From contig NZ_LGTB01000013.1 in the NCBI RefSeq assembly GCF_001238275.1, forward strand, positions 119,515 through 183,514: a stretch of 64,000 nucleotides of DNA, written 5' to 3'. The notes beneath the pieces were generated by a model, which was not told the DNA's origin, ran no database searches, and saw only the letters and a program-made list of their open reading frames with translations. The DNA is from Bradyrhizobium viridifuturi (GTDB taxonomy: Bacteria; Pseudomonadota; Alphaproteobacteria; Rhizobiales; Xanthobacteraceae). Shown in pieces: positions 55,393 to 64,000 of this stretch (its first letter is position 1; every line of letters begins with the position of its first letter). The position numbers were made by a program, and so were the translations under genes.

Positions 55393-55411
55393 ATTTAGAA
55401 CGCTTCTAAAT
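55393..55411. promoter_or_regulatory. Irr-type iron control element
   Basis: ATTTAGAA-CGC-TTCTAAAT, a perfect palindrome matching the ICE consensus TTTAGAA-N3-TTCTAAA bound by the rhizobial iron regulator Irr. It lies 40 bp before the bfr start; bfr is a known type of Irr target. Confidence 0.8.
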
Positions 55412-55583
55412 CAGATTACCGGAGAGAGCAACCCATCGCGGAAGCAGCGCGTGGATAACCGGATTCGATGAATTTGGTGGAGACAGAGCGCGGCCCGCGG
55501 TGTGAAGGCCGGTACGCGGGCGGAAAACGCGTCAAGACAGGAAGCTAGCTTCGGCTCTGATCGGCTCCGAGCCGGAAAATGCC

Positions 55584-55859
55584 TCAGCAGGCCGCGAGCG
55601 CGAATTCGGCCGGCTCGGCGTCTTCGTCGTTGGCGGCGTGCGGATGGCCGCTGTGCGGACAGCCGGAGCAGCAGGCCTTGGCGCAGGGACCGAGCGCCTC
55701 GTCGATGATCGCCTTGATGGTGCGCGCGCAGCGGCCGCATTCGGCGCTACAGCCGAGGCAGCCATACACCTGCTTGGCATTTCGTGTCACGGACCCGCCA
55801 CCGTTCACGGCATTGCGGACATCGTGGTCGCTCAGGACGTTACAGGAACAGACAATCAT
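55584..55859 (-). CDS. Bacterioferritin-associated ferredoxin-like protein
   Basis: A 91-residue protein. The N-terminal half is a [2Fe-2S] BFD domain (MIVCSCNVLSDHDVRNAV, then GCLGCSAECGRCARTI) with the CxC...CxxC ligand pattern. The second half is Cys/His-rich (CAKACCSGCPHSGHPHA) and extends beyond a typical Bfd. Bfd reduces and releases iron from bacterioferritin. It lies upstream of bfr on the same strand, and a weaker ICE-like site lies 115 bp before its start. Confidence 0.85.
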   Translation of the reverse strand: MIVCSCNVLSDHDVRNAVNGGGSVTRNAKQVYGCLGCSAECGRCARTIKAIIDEALGPCAKACCSGCPHSGHPHAANDEDAEPAEFALAAC

Positions 55860-55973
55860 CAGAGGAGGCAGGTCCAACGGGTGATGCTTGGCAATATGGA
55901 TATTGTCGGCCCCGGCCGGATGCAAAAGGAAAAAGCCGTTTTTGTAGCAATTCCAAACTGATGCGGGATTCAT

Positions 55974-55990
55974 ATTGGAATGAATCTAAA
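55974..55990. promoter_or_regulatory. Degenerate Irr-type element
   Basis: ATTGGAATGAATCTAAA matches the ICE consensus at 11 of 14 positions and lies upstream of the BFD-like gene. The remaining 55860-56210 interval, more than 300 bases, holds this site and no gene I can see. Confidence 0.5.
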
Positions 55991-56210
55991 TCGGGGGGAC
56001 GCCGGTTTTTGACCATTCTCAATGCGCCGGGGACACCCGCTGCCCGATCGCGCTCGAGTCTGTGCATTGCGAAATATTTCAAAAGCTGCAAGCATTTGGT
56101 CGCGAATACGGCAGCGTCGTTCATTGAACATTCAAGCGGAATATGGAACCCTTAGCGCGAGACAGATCGCCAACGCACGCTGTCCCCGCTCCCGTGAGAA
56201 AGGTGAGGTC

Positions 56211-56516
56211 ATGAAGAAGACATTGCTGGCGCTTTGCGCCGCCGCCACTCTGGCGGTTTCGGCTGTGGCGGTGCCCGCCCCCGCCCAGGCACAACGCGGT
56301 GTCGCCGCCGGCGTCGCTGCGGGATTGATCGGTGGCGCCATCGTCGGTGGCGCGATCGCTTCGCAGAACGGCTATTACGGTCCCGGCTACGGCTACTACG
56401 CGCCCGGTCCGGCCTATGTCGCCGAGCCCGGCTACGGCCCCGACTGCTTCTGGCAGCGCCAGCGGTTCTGGGACGGCTACACCTGGCGCGTTCGCCGCGT
56501 CCGCGTTTGCGATTGA
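56211..56516 (+). CDS. Small secreted glycine-zipper protein, copy 1
   Basis: A 101-residue protein with a signal peptide (VAVPAPAQA), a glycine zipper (AAGVAAGLIGGAIVGGAIA), a Tyr/Gly/Pro-rich linker (YYGPGYGYYAPGP) and a conserved end CFWQRQRFWDGYTWRVRRVR followed by VCD. It is paralogous to the gene at 56754. Such zippers associate with membranes; function unknown. GAAAGGTGAGG precedes the ATG. Confidence 0.75.
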   Translation: MKKTLLALCAAATLAVSAVAVPAPAQAQRGVAAGVAAGLIGGAIVGGAIASQNGYYGPGYGYYAPGPAYVAEPGYGPDCFWQRQRFWDGYTWRVRRVRVCD

Positions 56517-56545
56517 TCGCCGTTCATCTCGATTAATTCGAACCA

Positions 56546-56581
56546 GATGTCCCGGAAAACCGACTGTTTGTCCGGGACATC
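56546..56581. terminator. Strong hairpin between tandem paralogues
   Basis: An 11-bp perfect inverted repeat (GATGTCCCGGA with TCCGGGACATC, 14-nt loop) 30 bp after the first glycine-zipper gene. There is no T-run, so it may be a transcript-stabilising hairpin or a non-canonical terminator. Confidence 0.45.
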
Positions 56582-56753
56582 GGCTGTAGATGGCCAGAAA
56601 AAACCGCTTTTCTGCGCGATGAGCCTGCGGGCGTTTACTTTCGGTTGACTGTTCTGCGCTGTTTAGCAAGACAGCAGTTCGAGATCAGCGTGCGAGTCAC
56701 CTAAAACCCGGCGTCGGACCATGACGCCACCACCTTCCAGGAGAGCCAAAGAC

Positions 56754-57038
56754 ATGAAGAAGACTTTAGCTGCCCTCGTTGCCGTTACCACGATTGCCGG
56801 TTCGCTGGCGGTTGCTCCGGCTGCCAAGGCTGGTGACGGCGGCGCCGTTGCGGCCGGCGTTGCCGGCGGCCTGATCGGCGGCGCCCTGCTCGGCGGCGCG
56901 ATCGCAGGCGCTCGTCCGGCCCCGGTCTATGTTGCACCGGCCCCGACCTACGTCGAAGAAGCTCCGTGCCGCTGGGTTCGTGAGCGCTTCTGGGATGGCT
57001 ACGGCTGGCGCTTCCGTCGCATCCAGGTTTGCGACTGA
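56754..57038 (+). CDS. Small secreted glycine-zipper protein, copy 2
   Basis: A 94-residue paralogue of the preceding gene: MKKTLAALVAVTTIAG signal, AAGVAGGLIGGALLGGAIAG zipper, Pro/Tyr linker and CRWVRERFWDGYGWRFRRIQ followed by VCD. Function unknown. GGAGAGCCAAAGAC precedes the ATG. Confidence 0.75.
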   Translation: MKKTLAALVAVTTIAGSLAVAPAAKAGDGGAVAAGVAGGLIGGALLGGAIAGARPAPVYVAPAPTYVEEAPCRWVRERFWDGYGWRFRRIQVCD

Positions 57039-57069
57039 TCGACCGACACAGTTTCAGCATCACACTCGA

Positions 57070-57100
57070 AAACCCGCCTTGCGGCCGGGTTTTTGTTTTT
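57070..57100 (+). terminator. Intrinsic terminator
   Basis: A stem AAACCCG with CGGGTTT (inner loop partially paired) is followed by TTGTTTTT. It lies 31 bp after the second glycine-zipper gene. Confidence 0.8.
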
Positions 57101-57159
57101 CCGCTCCGAAACAGTCTTGGCGATTGTCCTTGCAGCCCTTCGTTTGCGCATAATCTTAT

Positions 57160-57194
57160 CGGAAAACCGCTTCGCACTTTTCCGGATCATGCTC
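57160..57194. repeat. Bradyrhizobium-type intergenic repeat, copy 2
   Basis: CGGAAAACCGCTTCGCACTT followed by TTCCGGATCATGCTC. Related to 42567-42601. It abuts the stop codon of the transglycosylase gene. Confidence 0.55.
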
Positions 57195-58462
57195 TAGCGC
57201 TGCCCGTGCATCGCGCGCAGCACCGCCTCGCTCGGCCAGCAATCGACCTTGAGCCCGGCCTGCTTCTGGTAGGCGCCGAGCGCCGCGCGGGTCTGCATCC
57301 CGGCCTTGCCGTCGAGCTTGTCCTTGTAGAGCCCGATCTTGGTCAGCTGCTGCTGCATCGCCTCGACATCGGCCGAGCGCAGCTGCTTCGACGCCGACCA
57401 TGGCGTCGCAAACGGCTGCGGGCTGGTCATGCGGTCGGCGAGATGACCGACGAACAGCACGTAGAGATCGGAGAAATTGTACTCCTTGATCACGAAGTAG
57501 TTCGGCGTGGTCAGGAAGGACGGACCGTAGATGCCTTCCGGCTGCAGCAGCGAGGCCGATTGCGCCTGCTCGGTGGCGCTGAGCTTCTGCCCGCGCACCG
57601 GCACGAAGCCCGCCCGCAGCCACTGGCTGATCGGCCTTGTCACTTCAGGCACGCCCATCGTGCAGTCGGCATTGGCCGGCGCCGTGACTTCGTAGGCCCA
57701 GCGCACGCCGGGCTGCCAGCCCTTGTTGACGAGCTGCTGCGCGGCGGAGGCGAGCGCGTCCGGCACCGAGTGCCAGATGTCGACCTTGCCGTCGCCGTCG
57801 AGATCGACGCCGTGCTTGTAGTACTCGGACGGCAGGAACTGGGTGTAGCCGGTCGCCCCCGCCCAGGACGAGCGCAGTTCCTTGCGTGTCACCACGCCCT
57901 CGCCGAGGATCTTCAGCGCGAGGATGAACTCGGTGCGATACTGATCCTTGCGACGGCCGACATAGGCCTGCGTCGCCACCACGCGGAGCGTGTCGTAGGG
58001 CAGCGAATAGCGGCCGTAGTCGGTCTCGCGGCCCCAGATCGCCAGCACGATCGTTGGAGGAACGCCGAACCGCTTCTCGATCGCGTCGAGCGACGGCCGA
58101 TACTTCTGCAACAGCCGCTGTCCCTCCGCAGCGAGCCGTGCGATCGAGGCTTCCTTGATGTAGTCGGCCGGCACCTGCACGAACTCGGCCTGCGCCGGCG
58201 CGCCGGTCTTGGGACGCCCGGGCAGGATCAGGTCGGGCAGCTTGTAGTCGGGCTCGAGGGAACGCGTCTCGCGATCGAAGGTTTCACGCGATACGCCGGC
58301 CGCCTTGGCCTCAGGCCACAGCGAGGCGATGAACTGGCTGAACGCGGCGTCGGCCGCACGCGCGGGCGAGACGACGGATGCAAGCAGAAGCCCGAAGGCA
58401 AGCGCGCGGAGCAATGCCAAATGCAACAACCTGTTCAGACAGCGGTCCAATGGGCGCGCCAT
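57194..58462 (-). CDS. Lytic murein transglycosylase with peptidoglycan-binding domain (MltB-like)
   Basis: A protein of about 422 residues with an N-terminal signal (LAFGLLLASVVSPARA). The catalytic MltB/SLT domain has IWGRETDYGRYSLPYDTLRV, with the catalytic Glu in GRETDYG, and then SSWAGATGYTQFLPSEYYKH. A C-terminal PG_binding_1 domain (KIGLYKDKLDGKAGMQTRAA) closes it. It cleaves peptidoglycan glycan strands with 1,6-anhydro products in the periplasm. ATG 58462 was chosen over a GTG at 58504. Confidence 0.9.
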   Translation of the reverse strand: MARPLDRCLNRLLHLALLRALAFGLLLASVVSPARAADAAFSQFIASLWPEAKAAGVSRETFDRETRSLEPDYKLPDLILPGRPKTGAPAQAEFVQVPADYIKEASIARLAAEGQRLLQKYRPSLDAIEKRFGVPPTIVLAIWGRETDYGRYSLPYDTLRVVATQAYVGRRKDQYRTEFILALKILGEGVVTRKELRSSWAGATGYTQFLPSEYYKHGVDLDGDGKVDIWHSVPDALASAAQQLVNKGWQPGVRWAYEVTAPANADCTMGVPEVTRPISQWLRAGFVPVRGQKLSATEQAQSASLLQPEGIYGPSFLTTPNYFVIKEYNFSDLYVLFVGHLADRMTSPQPFATPWSASKQLRSADVEAMQQQLTKIGLYKDKLDGKAGMQTRAALGAYQKQAGLKVDCWPSEAVLRAMHGQR

Positions 58463-58534
58463 CCGGCGAACACCCGCGATATCCAGTGTCGTGAGGCTTA
58501 TCACGACACCGGATTGCTGTGAACCGTTGGCGGC

Positions 58535-59119
58535 CTAATGCCCGGATTGCTGCTTGGCGCCCTCGATCGAGTCGTTCGACAATTTGTCGACGATGGCGAT
58601 GCCGATCGCAGACAGGATGAAGACGCAGTGGATGATGGTCTGCCACATCACGCCGGTCTCGGTGTAGTTGCCCTTGCCCGACGACAGCGCGCCGGCCTCG
58701 ATGAAGGTGCGCAGCAGATGGATCGAGGAGATGCCGATGATCGCCATCGCGAGCTTGATCTTCAGCACGCTGGCATTGACGTGGCTGAGCCATTCCGGCT
58801 CGTCCGGGTGACCCTGCAGGTTGAGGCGCGAAACGAAGGTCTCGTAGCCGCCGACGATCACCATCACGAGGAGGTTCGAGATCATGACGACGTCGATCAG
58901 GCCGAGGACGGCGAGCATGATCTGCTGCTCGCTGAAATCGAACGCGTGCGCGAACAGGTGCCACAGCTCCTTGAGGAACAGCACGACATAGACGCCCTGG
59001 GCGATGATGAGGCCGACATAGAGCGGCAATTGCAGCCAGCGCGATCCGAAGATCAGCATGGGAACGGGACGCAGCGAGCGGCCCTTCAAAGGGGCACACG
59101 CGTCGGAAACAGCGGACAT
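58535..59119 (-). CDS. TIGR00645/YqhA family inner membrane protein
   Basis: A 194-residue protein with four hydrophobic segments. The family pattern is [20 protein letters not shown] near residue 32, [20 protein letters not shown], then [20 protein letters not shown] and [16 protein letters not shown]. Function is unknown. Confidence 0.88.
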   Translation of the reverse strand: MSAVSDACAPLKGRSLRPVPMLIFGSRWLQLPLYVGLIIAQGVYVVLFLKELWHLFAHAFDFSEQQIMLAVLGLIDVVMISNLLVMVIVGGYETFVSRLNLQGHPDEPEWLSHVNASVLKIKLAMAIIGISSIHLLRTFIEAGALSSGKGNYTETGVMWQTIIHCVFILSAIGIAIVDKLSNDSIEGAKQQSGH

Positions 59120-59759
59120 GTTGGATTGCTCGCGGAATTGAAATTGCGGTGCGCTCTATCTACGCAATCCCGCGCGCTTGAAAAGCGACAACTGGCCGCA
59201 GATTGCGCCGCGATGCCGTCACGATTCCGCAAGTATCCGAATTCGACCCTTTCCCCGCCGCCGACAAGGGATAGTCTCGCCATATTGTCCGCCCAGCGCG
59301 AGCGCGCGCCGATGTTCTTTCCGAAGCTCAACGTCAAGGACGATCCGGAGCGTCGATGGCACCGGCCTGATCGCCATTTCTTTGCGAATGGTGCCTGCCA
59401 GGTGCTCGCCTACGCGTTGCTTGAGAGATACGCCGATCTCGGCTTTCACGCCCGATGGATCAAGCCGGCGCCCGGCTACACCGGCAACCACATCTACGTC
59501 ACGGACGGCAAGGCCGCGTTCGACTACCATGGGCTGACCACCGAAGCGCAGCTGTTGTCGCTCGGCTTCCGGCGCGCACGCCGGTTTTTTCCAGGCTGGG
59601 ACGCGACGCTCGTCGATCTGCCGGCCGAAATCCTGATCTCGGAACGGCGCTCGCGCCAGATCGAAGGGCTTTGGCTGTGCGAGCCAAAGCAATTCCTTCA
59701 CGACGCGCTGCCCCGCGCACGGGCCTTCCTCGACAGGTTTGGCGACCTGCGAGGCCTGA

Positions 59760-61409
<1,650 letters not shown>

Positions 61410-61682
61410 CCGCTGTCCCTGGAATTGATCCGATTTGTGGAAATTTTGCTGCCGCCGATGTAACGGCCGGCCCCCGAAAGCGCAACCGCGGGGCGTGCGT
61501 TTTCCATCCGTTCACCACGTTTCGTGCGCTCACCACGGGTGACTACGGGTTCGCGGCGATGTGCGCGCGGAATCACGACAATTGAAACCATCTTTTAATA
61601 AATCAGGCCAAAACTCGTCTGCAACGCCGGAAAACGGCGATTTTTGCGGCAGAACCGCGACCAAAACAGTTGAGGCCACGTC

Positions 61683-61925
61683 ATGGCTACCATCATTTCA
61701 GCTCCTCTTTCGCGCCCGGCGACCAAGGGCGAGGCGACGCTGTTCGCCGAATTCCGCGCCTTCTGGAGCGCCTTCGTCGCCAAGGCTTTCAATCCCTACC
61801 GGCCGGAACTGCACTATATGCGCGGCCCGGGCCCGGCCTGCCGCGCCAAGCAGATGGCGCTGTCGCCGGCGGTCCGATCGATGCTCGCCGATATCCGGAC
61901 CGCGAAGACGCGCAAGCAGTCCTGA
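61683..61925 (+). CDS. Small hypothetical protein
   Basis: An 80-residue basic protein (FAEFRAFWSAFVAKAFNPYR, then GPACRAKQMALSPAVRSMLA, ending RTAKTRKQS) without signal or membrane segment. ATG 61683 follows the 273-bp gap after ettA, in which I see no other gene. Family unknown. Confidence 0.6.
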   Translation: MATIISAPLSRPATKGEATLFAEFRAFWSAFVAKAFNPYRPELHYMRGPGPACRAKQMALSPAVRSMLADIRTAKTRKQS

Positions 61926-62048
61926 ACCGTGTGACGGTCGCCGCCTTTTGAAACTGCGGCCGCTTGCGCGCCCCCCGATTGCGCGCGACCATCAGGGGAT
62001 CCCGACGGTGATTTTTGCCGTTGCCCTCACCCTGAATGGACCTTTCCG

Positions 62049-63011
62049 ATGACGCGGCTCCGCTGTGCAATCCTCGACGACTATTTCGACATCGCGCTTT
62101 CGCTGGCCGACTGGCCGACGCTCAAGGATCGGATCGACGTCACGGTGTTCGACAAGCCGTTCGCGAGCGAGGCCGAGGCCGCGGCGAAGCTCAGGGATTT
62201 CGAGATCATCTGCGCGATGCGCGAGCGCACCCCGTTCCCGAAGAGCCTGTTCGACGCGCTGCCCAAGCTGAAGCTCCTGATCACGTCGGGCATGCGCAAC
62301 GCCGCGATCGACATGGAGGCGGCCAAGGCGCGCAACGTGGTGCTGTGCGGCACCCAGTACAGCCGCGACCCCACCGCGCCCCTGACCATGGGCCTGATCC
62401 TGGAATTGACCCGCGGCATCGGTCGCGAGAACGCGCGCATGCATGCCGGCGAGGCGTGGCAGACCTTTGCCGGCACCGAGATCGAGGGCAAGACGCTCGG
62501 CGTCATCGGCCTCGGCAAGCTCGGCAGCAAGGTCGCCGGCATGGCCAAGGTGTTCGGCATGAACGTGATCGCCTGGAGCCCCAACCTCACGCCCGAGAAA
62601 TGCAAGGAGGCCGGCGTCGGCTACGCCAGCAAAGACGAGCTGTTCGCGACATCAGACATCATCACCATCCATGTCGTGCTGAGCCCGCGCTCGCGCGGAC
62701 TGGTCGGCGCCGCCGACCTCGCCCGGATGAAGCCGTCATCCTATCTCGTCAACACCGCGCGCGGGCCGATAGTCGACGAGGACGCGCTGCTCGCGGCGCT
62801 GCGCGAGAAGAAGATCGCCGGGGCCGGCATCGACGTGTTCTCGGTCGAGCCGCTGCCGACAGATCATCCGCTCCGCAAGCTCGACAACGTCGTGATCACG
62901 CCGCATCTCGGCTACGCGACGCGCGAGAGCCTGCAGGCGCACTATCAGCAGATGGTCGCCTGTATCGACGCCTTCACCAAGGGTGGCGAGCCGCCGCGCC
63001 GGCTGGCCTGA
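62049..63011 (+). CDS. D-2-hydroxyacid dehydrogenase family protein
   Basis: A 320-residue NAD-dependent enzyme. The Rossmann motif is GLGKLGSKVAGMAKVFGMNV near residue 156, and the catalytic triad area includes VNTARGPIVDEDALLAALRE, DVFSVEPLPTDHPLRKLDNV and TPHLGYAT, with the Arg, Glu and His typical of the family. Substrate could be a 2-oxoacid, glyoxylate or phosphoglycerate analogue. Confidence 0.9.
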   Translation: MTRLRCAILDDYFDIALSLADWPTLKDRIDVTVFDKPFASEAEAAAKLRDFEIICAMRERTPFPKSLFDALPKLKLLITSGMRNAAIDMEAAKARNVVLCGTQYSRDPTAPLTMGLILELTRGIGRENARMHAGEAWQTFAGTEIEGKTLGVIGLGKLGSKVAGMAKVFGMNVIAWSPNLTPEKCKEAGVGYASKDELFATSDIITIHVVLSPRSRGLVGAADLARMKPSSYLVNTARGPIVDEDALLAALREKKIAGAGIDVFSVEPLPTDHPLRKLDNVVITPHLGYATRESLQAHYQQMVACIDAFTKGGEPPRRLA

Positions 63012-63036
63012 GGCCGGACATCGATCGGCAAACAAA

Positions 63037-63063
63037 AAAGGCGCGCTGTTCGCGCGCCTTTTT
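63037..63063. terminator. Bidirectional intrinsic terminator
   Basis: A 10-bp stem AAAGGCGCGC with GCGCGCCTTT (5-nt loop), followed by TTTTT on one strand and preceded by AAAAAA on the other. It lies between the convergent genes ending at 63011 and 63087. Confidence 0.88.
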
Positions 63064-63086
63064 CAATGATGAGTTCTCCGATTGCC

Positions 63087-64000
63087 CTAGCGCACCGTGA
63101 CCGGCGCGGGCAGCGGCTGCACCGCGGTCGGCTGCGTGCCGGGCAGCGGTGCGGCCTGCGCCTGGGTCGGCGCGGGGGCCATCGGATTGGGCGGCGGCGC
63201 GGCGGACGCCGTCGTCGTTCCCGGGGCTGCGCCGCCGGGCAGCACAACCACGCGGGTGCCGACCTTGGCGCGTTCAAACAGATCCGAGACGTCCTCGTTC
63301 AGCATGCCGATGCAGCCCGACGAGACGAACTTGCCGATGGTCGACGGCTGGTTGGTGCCGTGAATACGGTACACCGTCGAGCCGAGATACATCGCGCGGG
63401 CGCCGAGCGGGTTGCCGGGTCCGCCGGCCATGAAGCGCGGCAGATAGGGCTGACGCTCGATCATCTCCGGCGGCGGATGCCAATCCGGCCACTCGGCCTT
63501 GCGGGTGATCTTCTGCACGCCGGTCCAGGTGAAGCCGTCGCGGCCGACGCGGACGCCGTAGCGGATCGCCCGGCCATTGCCCAGGATGTAATAGAGGTAG
63601 GTGTTCGGCGTATCGACGACGATCGTGCCGGCCGGCTCCTTGGTCGCGAACGCCACTTCCTGGCGGCGCAGATTCGGGGCCAGTTGCGCGGGGCCGTCTT
63701 CCGGCTGCTCGTCCGGCGGCAGCGCCGCGATCTGCACCGGCTTGCCATTGGCATCGACCGGCGCCTGCTGCTGCGGCACGGCTCCGGTGACGCCCTCGGG
63801 CGGACGCATGCCACCGCGGTCGTCGCCATAGGACACGCCAGCGGCTGGAACGCCATTGTCGCGATTGGCCTGCTGCGCGCCCGGACGATCACCATAGATC
63901 ACCGGCGGCGGCCCCATCGGACGGCCATAGCGCGGATCGTCGGGCGACATCACAGGACCGGTTGGCGCACCGCGATCGGAATAAACCGGCGGAGCGTTCA
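63087..64000 (-). CDS. L,D-transpeptidase (YkuD) family protein, cut by right edge
   Basis: Open from the window edge to a stop at 63087. The YkuD catalytic segment is HGTNQPSTIGKFVSSGCIGM, with the active Cys in SSGCIGM, preceded by GNPLGARAMYLGSTVYRI and followed by a Pro/Ala-rich tail. The N-terminal part visible here is Pro/Gly-rich (RPMGPPPVIYGDRPGAQQ), and its start, presumably with a signal peptide, lies beyond the edge. It crosslinks peptidoglycan (3-3) or attaches proteins to it. Confidence 0.9.
   Translation of the reverse strand, partial: NAPPVYSDRGAPTGPVMSPDDPRYGRPMGPPPVIYGDRPGAQQANRDNGVPAAGVSYGDDRGGMRPPEGVTGAVPQQQAPVDANGKPVQIAALPPDEQPEDGPAQLAPNLRRQEVAFATKEPAGTIVVDTPNTYLYYILGNGRAIRYGVRVGRDGFTWTGVQKITRKAEWPDWHPPPEMIERQPYLPRFMAGGPGNPLGARAMYLGSTVYRIHGTNQPSTIGKFVSSGCIGMLNEDVSDLFERAKVGTRVVVLPGGAAPGTTTASAAPPPNPMAPAPTQAQAAPLPGTQPTAVQPLPAPVTVR

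Overview
The window looks like a chromosomal segment of a Bradyrhizobium-type alphaproteobacterium (Nitrobacteraceae). The pointers are high GC, FixK/FNR-type palindromes (TTGAT-N4-ATCAA), a rhizobial Irr-type iron control element upstream of bacterioferritin, two copies of an intergenic repeat I associate with Bradyrhizobium, and many small secreted proteins of the kind common in that group. Species cannot be named from sequence alone.

Layout. (1) Positions 1-8.6 kb are read leftwards. They hold a branched-chain amino-acid type ABC transporter (livK-H-M-G-F), an AraC/FeaR-like regulator, the start of an aldehyde dehydrogenase, and a second operon of SDR dehydrogenase, MoaF-like protein and SnoaL-like protein. 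A conserved 36-bp element lies upstream of both operons. Together they look like an uptake and catabolism locus, possibly for an amine or aldehyde. (2) 8.6-9.0 kb holds an Lrp/AsnC regulator relic. (3) 9-40.5 kb is a block in which almost every transcription unit is preceded by a FixK/FNR palindrome: eight perfect sites and one with a single mismatch, mostly centred 45-80 nt before a start codon, several serving divergent genes. It encodes its own FixK-like regulator, polyphosphate kinase 2, an arginine/lysine/ornithine decarboxylase followed by an AspT-type antiporter, a second AspT-type antiporter, a SulP transporter, a MurJ-like flippase and a CoA-transferase pair. It also has an operon of DUF3141 (PhaC-like) protein, phosphotransacetylase, acetate kinase and FabI, plus membrane and secreted proteins. 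I read it as a low-oxygen energy and survival island: acetyl-phosphate and acetate-forming ATP generation, decarboxylation/antiport, polyphosphate use and envelope remodelling. (4) At 40.9-41.5 kb a degenerate integrase fragment abuts a tRNA-Pro(CGG) gene, a plausible island edge. (5) 41.5-64 kb is more ordinary chromosome: TsaC/Sua5, FAD-linked dehydrogenase, NudK-type Nudix, SDR, Fis-type HTH protein, collagen-like protein, ArsR regulator, bacterioferritin and its ferredoxin, glycine-zipper secreted proteins, lytic transglycosylase, EttA, a D-2-hydroxyacid dehydrogenase and an L,D-transpeptidase cut by the right edge.

Quality note: eight otherwise well-conserved genes carry one single-base frameshift each (livF, livK, the decarboxylase, the second aspT, DUF3141, a GNAT, an alpha/beta hydrolase, bfr). 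Such a pattern is more likely sequencing or assembly indels than eight real pseudogenes. They are annotated here as full-length genes with the frameshift noted. No CRISPR array, rRNA or intact insertion sequence was seen.
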